This document shows, one piece after another, positions 12,259 to 22,985 of a stretch of DNA of 64,000 nt. Within the stretch, counting starts at the first letter, position 1. The number at the start of each line of letters is the position of its first letter. The notes under the pieces were generated by a model. That model was not told the origin of the DNA. It searched no databases and worked only from the letters and a program-made list of their open reading frames with translations. The stretch spans positions 1,674,001 to 1,738,000 of the forward strand of contig CANXME010002192.1 of assembly GCA_948144175.1 (NCBI GenBank), given 5' to 3'. Source of the stretch: Closterium sp. NIES-65. Its lineage: Eukaryota; Streptophyta; Zygnematophyceae; Desmidiales; Closteriaceae. Position numbers and translations under genes: made by a program.

Positions 12259-12848
12259 CTATTCGCATAGCGCGAGAAAACCGATGGTGTAGTCTTGAAA
12301 TGACTTGAGCTGTCGCCAAGTGCGCAGCTTATGGCGTGCTGAAATCGAAGCCGTGTTTGGCTCAAAGCCCGCACATAGCCCTGCACACCACGCATCCCAC
12401 GTGCGGTATTGAGCGACTTCATAGAACCAAATGCTCTTGGTAATAGTTAGCCTCGAGGGCCTTTCTCCTTGCAGCAGTGGCTTGTAGCCGCTCCTTGGGG
12501 TAACAATTACTCGCCACCAGTCCATGGCTGGCCCACGCAGCAGAGAGACGACGTCATCCGATGTGACGTAATTTGCGTTTAGAAAAGTATATATATATAT
12601 ACATATATCATAGTGAACACCCACGATTTAACCGTCGGACCTCCATGCTGGCTTGGGTCGAAACAAGGCGGACGCTGCGGCTTGAGCGGCATTGTCTCGG
12701 CGATGTGGTTATTGCCGAATGTTGCCGCAATGCTGACGTGACAACGGTTGTCGCGGGGTGTGTTTACGCCTGGTGTTTCCCTGGTTTGCTCCATGCCCGG
12801 CATGTGTTGGGCGGCGCTGTCACTGGCTGCGGCTGAGTGTTGTCCCAC
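12259..12848 (-). pseudogene. Relic of a Ty3-like retrotransposon gag
   Basis: Minus-strand reading gives a gag-like order: PPCFDPSQHGGPTVKSWVF at the upstream end, then VVSLLRGPAMDWWRVIV, then RTWRQLKSFQDYTIGFLAL. The pattern of a Trp-containing start, an A-x-x-WW motif and a W-F-F tail fits the Retrotrans_gag family. An expanded TA microsatellite (about 12587-12601) sits inside the relic and shifts the frame. The part near 12259 is also frameshifted. No RT or LTR is seen with it. Family assignment is from motif memory only. Confidence 0.55.
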
Positions 12849-13106
12849 GTTGTCTTGTCAGGACGCTGAAGGCGTCACCAAGGTGATGGTGATGGGTGCT
12901 TCGGTTGGGGCTTGTGTTGGTGCTTGTGCAGGAGCATTTGCCATTGATTGCCGAAGTGAGTTGCAATCCGCTGTCAATGTGGGATCCTGAGGGCCACTAG
13001 ATATGTTAGGCTGTAGTTAGATGCATAGTATAGGGTACAGGAATTCTCTCGACACTCCTACTTGTAACCCTCTCCTTACTATTCGAGACATTGTGCTAAG
13101 TAACTC

Positions 13107-13408
13107 TAACAAATATCACCTGCACGTCAGTTGACACTCCCCCTCCCTATATCACGTGCACGCTAGTTTACACTCCCACCCCATCACATGCACGCCAATT
13201 GACACGCTCTCCCAATATCACCTGCACGCCAATTGACACTCTCCCCCAATATCACTTGCGCTCCAATTGACACTCTCCCTCAATATCACCTGCACGCCAG
13301 TTGATACTCCCCCCCCAAATATCACATGCATGCCAATTGACTCCCCCCCCCCCTCAATATCACCAACACTCCAGTTGACACTCCCCCCTCAATATCAGCC
13401 CGCACTCT
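13107..13408. repeat. Minisatellite, about 8.5 copies of a 34-37 bp unit
   Basis: Diverged units of the type ATATCACCTGCACGCCAGT plus TTGACACTCCCCC. The C-runs vary in length. The same core recurs in the host gene near 50.5-50.7 kb. The stretch 12849-13106 before it shows nothing recognisable. Confidence 0.85.
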
Positions 13409-14401
13409 GCGCATTGCCGACGGTCCATGTGAGGTGCATCTAGTTTCCATTAGGAGCTACGGGACTAGCAGACGGGGATGACGAGGGCTGGAAGCAGTGG
13501 CAGCTTGGGTAAGAGTGCTGCATCAGCCCGGTTGTAGAGAACTGGTAAATTTGGAGTCTACATGGGTTCAGAATTGGAGTCGGAGGGTGGAAAGGGGGGA
13601 GTGAGCTCAGACTTTCCCTCTTTCCCGCCAGTGGGCGGAGCCCCGTAATTTGCGCATCACCTCTAGATGAGATGCATCTGGCTTCCATTGGAAAGAAAGA
13701 TCTGCAGGACTGGCAAAAGAAAATGATGGGCTCATGCTGTTTGCGTGCTGTCTTTTCCCAGTGGAATGCACGATCCATGGACTGCTGATGGTCCATATGA
13801 GGTGATTTCTGAGGCGCCGCAAAAAGGAGCCCATGGTTTTTGCTTGCTGCGGTTGGGCAGCGGCCTGCACGCTCTGTGCTGAATCTTGGGCAGGCCTTGT
13901 GAAGGGGATGCGTTTCTGTGGGTTAGGTTGGGTGTTGAGTGCCTGTGCTAGGATTCAGGGCATCCTGAGGCCTCAAGGCAACTCTTGAAAAGGTAAAGAA
14001 ATGCCCTGATTCTCCAGGCCAAAACTATATGGCCATCCTGAAGTGTCAGGGCAGGGTACCTGTAGGCCTAATCCTGATTTCTCTGAGCAGAAAAATCGCA
14101 AGACCCTGATTGGTAACACAGCGTGCCAACGAGAGAACATCGCAACTAAGGGTGCATGCGATAAATACAACGTGGCAAAGGATCGTTCGTGCCAAGGCAG
14201 GACCAGATTCCAGGGGGAAACAAACACAGGCTCTCCCTTCTCCACCCCCCCCCCCCCCCCTTCCCCACGCGCCTCCCCCATCCTTAATTCGCGTCAGGGC
14301 GTTCCTCACTTCCATCCTGTTGCTTCGGGGCAAAATATCACGGCCATCCTGAGATTTCAGGCAAAACATTCAACATTATCCTCTAGTAACAGGGTAAAAA
14401 T
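13409..14401. other. Intergenic DNA with degenerate internal repeats, no gene seen
   Basis: A block around 13420-13480 recurs in diverged form around 13655-13730 and partly near 13785 (GGTCCATRTGAGGTG core). From 13950 on there are several scattered CATCCTGA and TCAGGGC motifs in both orientations. The short frames here have no recognisable domain. This was once contiguous with 32127 onward, before Copia-4 inserted. Confidence 0.6.
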
Positions 14402-14501
14402 TGTTGGGCTGAAAAGCCCCTTAGGATCTTTGGTAGGGTAAATCTCTGGGTCTAGTGATGTGGTAGCGGAAGCGTTTAATGATGAGACTTTGAACCACCT
14501 T
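14402..14501 (-). repeat. Copia-4 3' LTR, outer fragment
   Basis: The first 100 bp (plus-strand view) of the LTR, matching 31678-31777. It is cut off from its other 349 bp at 26135-26483 by Copia-3. Confidence 0.92.
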
Positions 14502-14633
14502 TGTCAGAACATTATAGCTTATGCTGTTGTGTAGGCTATAGTGGGGTATCCCATAGGGGGTACAACCCAATTAGGGTTTCCTATATGTACTCACTTCATT
14601 CATAGTTCATTCATTCTCGTTTGTATTTTCTCA
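14502..14633 (+). repeat. Copia-3 5' LTR (132 bp, subtype b)
   Basis: TGTCAGAACATT to TTTTCTCA. No difference from 25998-26129 found by eye. Confidence 0.93.
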
Positions 14634-14647
14634 TGGTATCGAGCAGG
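14634..14647 (+). promoter_or_regulatory. Copia-3 primer-binding site
   Basis: TGGTATCGAGCAGG directly follows the LTR; it is a variant of the TGGTATCAGAGC initiator tRNA-Met site. Confidence 0.75.
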
Positions 14648-14699
14648 TTCCCTCGTGGGAACTATTCCTAGGGCCCACCAACCGATTTTTTTCTTGCCC

Positions 14700-15680
14700 G
14701 GGGCGCGTCCTGCCCCCCTGCCCGAAGCGCGCCTAACCTAGCGGCGGCCCCTAGCGGCCCGTCGCCCTTTCCGCAGCGGCCAGCCGTCGCCCTAAGGCGG
14801 CTCGTCGCCGCCCTTTCCGCAGCGGCCTGCCGCCGCCCTAAGCGGCCCGCCGTCGCCCTTTCCACAGCGGCCCGCCGCCGCCCGTTCTGCAGCGGCCCGT
14901 CGCCGCACTAACCCGCCCCGCCGCCGCCTGTTCTGCAGCGGCCCGCCGACGCCCTAAGCGGCCCGCAGCCGCCCTTTCCGCAGCGGCCCGCCGCCGCCCT
15001 AAAGCGGCCCGCCGCCGCCCGTTCTGCAGCGGCCCGTCGCCGCCCTAAACCGGCCCGCCGCCGCCCGTTCCGCAGCGGCCCGCCGTCGCCCTAAAGCGGC
15101 CCGTCGCCGCCCGCTCCGCAGCGCCTTGACGCCGCCCCCACCGCAGCGACCTGCCGCCGCCCTAAAGCGGCCCGTCGCCGCCCTATCCCCGGCGGCCTGC
15201 CGCCGCCCTACAGCGGCCCGTCGCCGCCCTATCCGCAGCGGCCCGCCGCCACCCTAGAGCGGCCCGTCGCCGCCCGCCTCTGCTGCGGCCTCGCCGCCCT
15301 CACTGCGGCCTCGCCGCCCTCACTGCGGTCTCGCTGCCTCCTGCTGCGGCCTTGCCGCCCTCTACTGTGGCCTCGCCGCCTCTCACCTGCTGCAGCGCCG
15401 CGCCACCCTGCACCAGCACCGCCGAGCCGCCCTTGCACCGGAGCAGCCGGACAGCCGAGCCGCCGAGCCACTCAGCCGCCGAGCAGCCGAGCCGCCGAGC
15501 AGCCGAGCCGCCCAGCAGCCGAGCCGCCGAGCCGCCCAGCAGCCGAGCCGCCCAGCAGCCGAGCCGCCCAGCACCCGAGCCGCCCAGCAGCCGAGCTGCC
15601 CTGTAGCCGAGCCGCCGAGCCGCCCCGCAGCCGAGCCGCCGAGCCGCCCCGCAGCCGAGCCGCGGAGCCGCCCTACTTCC
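14700..15680 (+). repeat. GC-rich tandem-repeat leader of Copia-3
   Basis: From 14740 to about 15260, units of roughly 33 bp built on GCGGCCCGCCGCCGCCC alternate with CTAA or TTCCGCA. From about 15440 to 15670 there are short GAGCCGCCCAGCAGCC units. No reading frame is conserved. Copia-1 (1-110) and Copia-5 (39860-40460) have different GC-rich repeats in the same place. Confidence 0.85.
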
Positions 15681-15772
15681 GACCTGCCTGAGCTGCCCTG
15701 TCTGGTGAGCACAGCACCTCTTTCACTGCACTGCCCTCACCCTACTGCTTGCACTGCTAGTCTACTGTCGTC

Positions 15773-16954
15773 ATGGCTACCCCTAGTGTCCTAGCTTTTG
15801 ACGCTGAGGGTCGGGCCATTGACTTCGAGGTCTGGGTAGATGATTTGCAGCTGTTCTTACAGTGCGATACGGCAGACGGTCTCTCTCTCTCTTTGACCTC
15901 ACCTCTGGCGCTTCCCCTGCCCCTGCTGCTGATGCTGACGCCACTGTTCGTTCCCAGTGGGCCACGCGCGACGCTGCTGCACGTCTTGCTGTGCGTCGCC
16001 ACCTCCCTACCTCCGAGCGTGCACACTTTAGTCAGTACAAGAGTGCTCAGACCTTGTACGACGCTTTAGTTGCACGCTACTCCTCCCCTGCCACTGCTGC
16101 ACTGAGCCGTCTCATGCTGCCGTACCTCTTCCCTGACCTTGCTGCCTTTCCCACAGTCACTGACCTCATTACGCACCTCCGCACTAGTGACACTCGCTAC
16201 CGCGCTGCGCTTCCTGCTGACTTCTGCGCCAAGAACCCCCCCCCATGTACATCACCCTCTACTTCATCGTCACCCGACTCCCTGACTCCCTTAGAGTGGT
16301 CAGGGACCACTTCCTAGCTGTGTGCCCCACCACCCTCACCATTGACCTCCTCGAGAAGTCCCTCCTAGCGGCGGAAAAGAGCATAGTCGATGTAGGTGCC
16401 TCTCGTGGTGACCCCCGCACCCCTGTCTTTAAGGGGTGTTCTCCCTCCCCCCTCTTGCCCTTCGTCGCTTCTGCTGCTGCTGCCGACCTCGTTGGTCTCG
16501 AGTCGGTCGGCGCTGCGTCTGCCCCTTCGAGGAAGCGCCGCACAGGCAGGGGCAAGGGGGGCAAGGGCACTGGAGGAGCTGGCGGGAGCGGTGGAGGTGG
16601 CGGTGGAGGCGGCGGAGGGAGTGGGGGTGGTGGAGGGAGCGGTGGAGGGGGTGGGGGTACCGGTGGCGGCAGTGGGGGCGGAGGCGGCGGCGGTGGCGGA
16701 GGGAGCGGAGGAGGCGGCGGTAGCGGAGGCGGTGGTGGTGGTGGAGGCGGCGGTGGTGGCGGAGGCGGCGGAGGGGGCGGAGGTGGAGGTGGAGCTGGTC
16801 GCGGGTCTACGCAGAGGAGTGGCACCGGTGGTGGTCCGCGCCAGCAGCAGCAACGTGGTCGTGAGACCCTGTCCCCTCAGCAGCTCCGTGAGTGGTACAC
16901 TGCATGCCAGCGGGGTGGGGGTTTTGGTCCGTGCACCTACGTCCTGCGCACCGG
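15773..16954 (+). pseudogene. Copia-3 gag, N-terminal part, frameshifted
   Basis: The ATG at 15773 opens MATPSVLAFDAEGRAIDFEV, matching the starts of Copia-1 and Copia-5. The frame shifts in the CT run near 15885 and again in the C run near 16235, both slippage-prone. Gag motifs DLITHLRTSDTRYRAAL and VRDHFLAVCPTTLTIDLLEK are clear. A long Gly tract (about 16580-16800) and QQLREWYTACQRGG follow. The coding sequence stops at the junction with inverted pol DNA and resumes at 21129. Confidence 0.9.
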
Positions 16955-18303
16955 CTCAGCACCCCCACGCTCAGCACCCCCAGGCTCAGCACCCGCAGGC
17001 TCAGCACCCCCAGGCTCAGCACCCCCAGGCCCCGCACCCCCAGGCTCAGCACCCCTAGTCTCCGCACCCCCAGGCTCAGCACCCCCAGTCTCCGCACCCC
17101 CAGGCTCAGCACCCCCAGTAGGACGAGAGTCGTCAGCTACCTCAACAGGCTCAACCGGGTCTACCTGAGACACACCTGAGGGAGCGGCACCCTGAGGGGG
17201 GAGGGGGTCTACGACAGCAGCACCTGGCGCGAGGAAGAAAGGCGGGGGGGGGAGCGGGGCAGTGCGGTAGGGAAAGAAGCGGTAGTAGGGGACAGACTCG
17301 TCAAAAGTGACGTCTTGAGAGGGCAAGACCCGGCGCGAGGTGGCGTGGTAAAACTGCTAACCAGGCGCGTCCGGGACAAAGCCGAGGAAGACGCAGGGAA
17401 CAGCACGAGAGGAGAGCTTGTCCGCAGACGAATCGCGGACAAAAGCTCGAGATCCCCAGACCCGGAAACGCGACGCATCGCCAACCTCCCCCATCCACAG
17501 CAGTGTGGGCGAGGTCTCCGGCAAGGAGACACGGGGCCAGAGGTTGAGCTGATGCGCAGCGTACCGGACCGCAAACGGCCACAGAAAGTGGGGGGCAGCC
17601 GCATGGATCAAGGAGGTACGAGCGACCTCCATGACCAGGCCAATGCGGCGCTCCGCAACCCCATTCTGCTGTGGAGAGGCCGGAAGCGTGAACGACTGCT
17701 CAATGCCGTGCTCAGCGCAGTAGGCTGCCAAGAGGTCGGAGGAGAACTCACCACCTCTGTCAGAGTGCAAGCGCAGGACAGGAAAGTCCAAGCGGAAACG
17801 CTCGCTGAGCTGGAGACAGGCTTTGCGGATCCAAGGGATCAAGACATCAGGGACCTCACCCTTGGTGCGCAAGGGGAAGACCGTGGTGTAGCGCGAGTAG
17901 TCGTCAACAACTATCAGGAAGTACCTCTCCTGACCCTAACCACGGATGCGGGCTAGGCCCCACACGTCCATGTGGAGCGTCTGCAACGGAGCAGTCGTCG
18001 GGGGAAACGAGGAGGAGTGAGGAGCGGCGCGCTGCCGCCCCCCGACACAGGGAAGACAGGGAGGAGCAGGCGAGGGTGGGAGGGGAGGGAGGACCCTGGG
18101 AAGACCAGAGACAAGGTACCGGGAGTGCATGGCATGAAGGCGCTGCACAGACGGGGGGCCAAGTCGGTGGTGCCAGAGGACAGTCTCGTGTGCTAGAGAG
18201 CGACACGAGCAGCGGGCAGACAGCTGACCTGACGCGGACGCACATGCAGATGCAGCAACCTGAAGGGACGCAGTAGTCAGTGTGTACAGGTCCGACCCCG
18301 GCT
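16955..18303 (-). pseudogene. Inverted integrase segment of Copia-3a
   Basis: Read on the minus strand it matches Copia-1 from about 1936 to 3250. It contains LAHETVLWHHRLG (near 18150), HSDRGGEF (near 17755), QQNGVAERRIGLVME (near 17655) and VPYYRFFPYRTAPLPPP, then the GAEPGG-type repeat at the left junction. The frame is broken near 17940. Breakpoints fall at GCACCGG (16951-16955) and near ACCGGG (18304), with short matching sequence at both. Confidence 0.9.
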
Positions 18304-20793
18304 ACCGGGTGAAGGAGCTGCTGCTGGTGCTGCGGACCCGGGCGTTGGAGCTGCTGCTGGTGCTGCGGACTTGGGCGTTGGAGCTGCTGCTGGTGCTGAG
18401 GACCCGGGAGTTGGAGCTGCGGCTGGTGCTGTGGACCCTGGTGTTGGAGCTGCTGCTAGTACTGAGGACCCTGGCGTTGGTGTCTCTGCTGGTTCTGGAG
18501 TCACTGCGTGGCAGCGGCCGTACTTCGTTCCGCTTCTTCAGCAGGTTCTTGGTCAGCTTCCTCCTCCTTGTCCTCCTCCCTCCTTAGGGTGTCCTCCGTC
18601 TGTCCAGCTGCAGTCACAGCTACCGTCTGCCTCCTCTCTCCCTGGTCCTCCTCCTTACACTGGTCCGACTGGAGGTCTTACTGAGCGTCGTGAGCCTGAG
18701 TCTCGTCCTGCGTCGCCTGAGTCTCGCCGTGAGTCGCCTGTCCGTGCTGCTTCCACTGGTGGTCGTGTCCCTCGTCAGCGTCTTCCTGCTGACGCGGGCA
18801 CTCATCGGATGGCGCTTCGTCCTTCCAGTGCTCCACAGCGTGCCCACTGCCGTCTCCTCATGCGTCCTCTCATCCTGCTGTTGCTGACCCGAGGTCTGAC
18901 TCCCTTCGTGCTGCCAGTCCTACTGTTACGCGTCTCCTTGCTACTGTCATCACTGACCCTTCCTTTGAGTCCACTGCTGCGTCTGCCCTTGTTACTGAGC
19001 TCGTCGACTTTGCTGCTCGCTGTCGCCTAGACTACGCTGCTAGTCTTGTCGCTGAGTCTGAGTCTGTCTGTCCTCCGTCCGTCGGGGGTGAGTGTGCCCT
19101 TGGCACGGACATCCTTGAGGACAGGCAGGAGGAGTTCCAGTGCTTGGCCGCTGCTTCACCTCATCTCGTGTCCGTACTGCTTACCCCTGAGGGAGACCCG
19201 GATGCACTTGACATCCCGACTCCGCGCTCTTACGCGGAGGCAATAGAGGGTCGCTACTCTTCTCAGTGGCAGGCAGCTATGGATGCAGAGATGGCTTCCT
19301 GGAAGTCCACAGGCACCTACGTTGACGCTGTCCCCCCTCCTGGGGCGAACATCGTCAGTGGCATGTGGATCTTCAGGGTGAAGCGACCGCCGGGTTCTCC
19401 GCCTGTCTTCAAGGCGCGTTACGTAGCTCGTGGCTTCAGACAGCGGCAGGGAGTTGACTACTTTCAGACCTTCTCTCCCACCCCGAAGATGACCACTCTT
19501 CGGGTACTGCTGCACGTAGCTGCTCACCGTGACTACGAGCTACACTCTTTTGACTTCAGCACTGCTTTCTTGCAGGGCAGTCTGCACGAGGAGATCTGGC
19601 TGCGTCGCCCACTTGGCTTCACAAGGACTTTTCCTCCTGGCACCAAGTGGAGCCTTCGGCGGCCAGTCTACGGTCTCCGCCAGGCACCGCGTGAGTGGCA
19701 CGACACACTGAGGACTACGCTTGCAGCTCTTGGATTTGCTCCTTCTACTGCCGACCCGTCGCTGTTTCTGCGCACCGACACCTCCCTGCCGCCGTTCTAC
19801 ATCCTCGTGTACGTCGACGACTTGGTCTTTGCCACAGCTGACACTGCTGGACTCGCCTACGTGAAGTCCGAGCTTCAGAAGAGACACACGTGCACAGACC
19901 TGGGTGAACTGCGCAGCTACCTTGGTTTGCAGATCACTCGGAACAGAGCACGCCGCACCATCATCCTGACTCAATCACACATGGTGCAGCAGGTCCTTCA
20001 GCGCTTCGGCTTCACGTACTCCTCGCCTCAGGGCACTCCTCTGTCTACTCGCCACTCGCTCTCAGCTCTGCCTTCAGATGAGTCCGTAGAGTCGAGTGGC
20101 CCGTACCCAGAGCTTGTTGGCTGCCTCATGTACCTGATGACCTGCACACGACCTGACCTTGCATACCCTCTTAGCATTCTCACACGCTATGTTGCTCCTG
20201 GGAGACACCGACCAGAGCACATGGCTGCAGCGAAGAGGGTGTTGCGCTACTTGTGCAGTACGTCGGGCATGGGGCTAGTGCTTGGAGGGCGGAGTCCAGT
20301 GGTCCTCACTGGTCACGCAGACGCTTCTTGGGCTGACGACCAGGCTACGCAGCGGTCGTCACAGGGTTACACCTTCAGCCTTGGTTCCGGCTCTGTTTCG
20401 TGGCGGGCTACTCGCTCGTCTTCTGTTCTCGGCTCCAGCTGTGAGGCTGAGATCTACGCAGGGGCCATGGCTGCTCACGAGCTTCGCTGGCTCACCTACC
20501 TGCTGACCGACCTTGGAGAGCAGCCTCGTTCTCCTCCAGTCCTGTACGTAGACAACAAGGCCATGCTGGCCTTGTGTCGAGAGCAGAGACTGGAGCACAG
20601 AACAAAGCACATTGCTCTCCACTACTTCCTTGCTCGTGAGCTACAGCAGCGTGGTCAGTTGCGACTTTCTTACGTGGCCTCTGAGGCCAACACTGCTGAT
20701 GTCTTCACCAAGGCACTTCCGCCTTGTGATCATCAGCGCTTCTGTACCCAGTTGGGTCTTATGCTTGTCTTGCCTCACTTGCTCTCCTCTTGA
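18304..20793 (+). pseudogene. Copia-3a linker and RT-RNase H, mostly intact
   Basis: The frame starts with GADPGVGAAA-like linker repeats and shifts once near 18840. From there it is open to 20793: VADPRSDSLRAASPTV, RPPGSPPVFKARYVARGF, FSTAFLQGS, VYVDDLVFA (near 19805), TGHADASWADD (near 20310), EAEIYAGAMAA, LYVDNKAMLAL and ANTADVFTKAL. It is a good template for spotting damage in Copia-1 and Copia-3. Confidence 0.9.
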
Positions 20794-21005
20794 CCCTCTT
20801 TGTACTGTTACATATATATATTGCTGCTCTTGCTTGTTTAGCCTTTTATATATATGTGTACTCCTGTATGTGAACTGGCCTTGTGGCCTTGAACTTGTGC
20901 TCGGAATGTGTGGTGACGTTGTGATCCACCCTGAGCTTGCTTTGCTTTGCTTTACTTGACAGGTCTTGTGACCCCTAGTTCTCCCCCACTTCGCCTATGG
21001 GGGTG

Positions 21006-21128
21006 TGTCAAACATTATATATGTTGTTGTAGTTGTTTAGGCTACAGTGGGTTAGCCTATAGGGGGTACACATTTCTAGGGATTCCTACTTGTACTCATT
21101 TCACTGTTAGTTCATTCATCCTTGTTCA
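21006..21128 (+). repeat. LTR of Copia-3a (123 bp, subtype a)
   Basis: TGTCAAACATTATATATG to CTTGTTCA, preceded by CCTATGGGGGTG. It matches 12112-12234 and not the subtype-b LTRs of the surrounding Copia-3. The next base begins Copia-3 gag. Confidence 0.88.
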
Positions 21129-22985
21129 ACAGAGCAGTGTGGGCGTGTGCACCCCACCCAGCGCTGCTTTGGCCGCCTGACGGACGCGTGGCGTCACCAG
21201 TTCCCTGAGGCCACAGAGATCTCTCGCTGGGGTGAGCTGTCTAGGGCGGGAGTAGCCATCTATGATCTTGATTTTGATGCTATCTTGTCTACCATGTATT
21301 CTGTGACTATTAGTGATGAGGGTGACTGTTACCGGTGTTTCCCGCCCGATCTGGGCATTGAGACTGCTGCTCTAGGTACTGGTGCGGCTGCTGCCCTAGG
21401 TGCTTGCAACGCTGCTGCTCTAGGTGCTAGTGCGTCTGCGTCCTCAGGTACTGGTGAGTCTGCGCTCTCAGGTACTGCGTCAGCTTCTCGCTCCTTCTTT
21501 CGGGACCGCACCACACTTACGCCGCTCAGTCGGCCGGTTGATGTGTCTCTGGCTGACCCCTCTGGGGGTCCTGTCCTGTCTCACTTCTCCACAGTCCTCC
21601 CGTGTCCGGCGGCTCCCTCTGGCACCCTGTCTGGTCTCTACCTTCCCTCATTCTCTACAAACTTGGTGAGTGGTGCTGACTTACAGGATTGGGGAGTCCA
21701 CCAGTTCACTCCTGCGAGTCAGCGAGTGACGCACTGTACAGAGGCTCGCACAGGCCGACACCTGGCTACGTTTACACGTCAGCCGGGGTCGAGCCTGTAC
21801 ACACTGACCACTGCGTCTCCTCCAGTTGTTGCGCTTGGTAGGGTGTCTGCATCAGGTCAGGTGTTTGCTGCAGCGTCCAGGTCTGGTCCTGAGTCTGCCC
21901 CCTGTTCGTGTCGTCTCCTGTCTCACGAGACTCTCCTCTGGCACCACCGCCTTGGTCACCCCTCTCTGCTTCGGCTCAGAGGCATGGCCTCTCGTCTTCT
22001 TGTTTCTGGTCTCCCCTGGTCCCTCCCTCCCCTTCCTCAGGGGCCTTGCCCTTCCTGTGTCCCCTGTGTCGAGGGGCGCCAAAGGGCTGCCCCTCACTCC
22101 TCCCAGTTTCCTCCGACAGAGGCCCCGCTGCAGACGCTTCACATGGACGTGTGGGGCCCAGCCCGCGTCCGTGGACAGGGTCACGAGCGCTACTTCCTGC
22201 TTGTTGTTGACGACTACTCGCGTTACACCGCAGTCTTCCCCTTGCGCAGCAAGGGTGATGTCACAGAGGTGTTGATCGACTGGATCCGCACAGCTCGTCT
22301 CCAGCTCAGGCAGAGCTTTGGCTCGGACTTTCCTGTTCTGCGTCTGCACTCGGACAGAGGCGAAGAGTTTTCCTCTGGCCTTCTGAGAGCCTACTGTCGC
22401 GCACGAGGCATCCGTCAGACCTTCACGCTTCCGGACTCTCCGCAGGGAAATAGGATCGCTGAGCGCCGCATTGGCATGGTCATGGACGTCGCTCGTACGT
22501 CCATGATTCATGCGGCTACCCCCCATTTTCTGTGGCCGTTTGCGGTGAGGTATGCGGCGCATCAGATCAACCTCCACCCCAGGGTCTCCAGGCCGGAGAC
22601 CTCCCCAGCCTTGCTGTGGACGGGGAAGGTTGGCGATGCGTCGGCGTTCCGGGTCTGGGGATCTCGGGCGTTTGTCCGCGACTTGTCTGCGGACAAGCTG
22701 TCCCTTCGTGATGCTCCTTGCGTCTTCCTGGGGTTCCCCCCTGACGCGCCTGGGTGGCAGTTCTACCACCCCACCTCTCGCTGTGTTCTGTCCTCCCAGG
22801 ACGTCACGTTTGACGACTCGGTCCCCTACTACCGCCTCTTCCCCTACCGCACTCCGTCCCTACCCCCGCCCTCGCTCTTCCTTGTCCCATGCCCCCCCCC
22901 CGATAGACCCCCTCCCCCCTCAGGGTCCTGCCCCTTCAGGTGTGTCCTAGGTAGACGCAGTCGAGCCTGTCGAGGTCACTGGTGA
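21129..22985 (+). pseudogene. Copia-3 gag end, protease remnant and integrase
   Basis: The frame opens EQCGRVHPTQRCFGRL and runs through IYDLDFDAILSTMYS. Where the sisters have LDSGASRCFFRDRT this copy reads SGTASASRSFFRDRT, so the catalytic Asp-Ser-Gly is missing. Integrase motifs are HMDVWGPARVRG, HSDRGEEF and SPQGNRIAERR, with changed residues next to the last acidic residue (sisters SPQQNGVAERR). The frame is lost at a C run near 22891-22900 and terminates at 22985. Confidence 0.9.

Larger units (their letters stand above)
16955..21128 (+). mobile_element. Copia-3a: rearranged relative nested in the Copia-3 gag
   Basis: It consists of an inverted protease-tail/integrase block (16955-18303), a forward linker plus RT-RNase H (18304-20793) and an LTR of subtype a (21006-21128). 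Its 5' LTR, leader, gag and protease core are gone. Because Copia-3 gag resumes exactly at its right LTR end, I read it as an insertion whose 5' half was lost and partly inverted. No left target copy remains to prove this. Confidence 0.75.
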
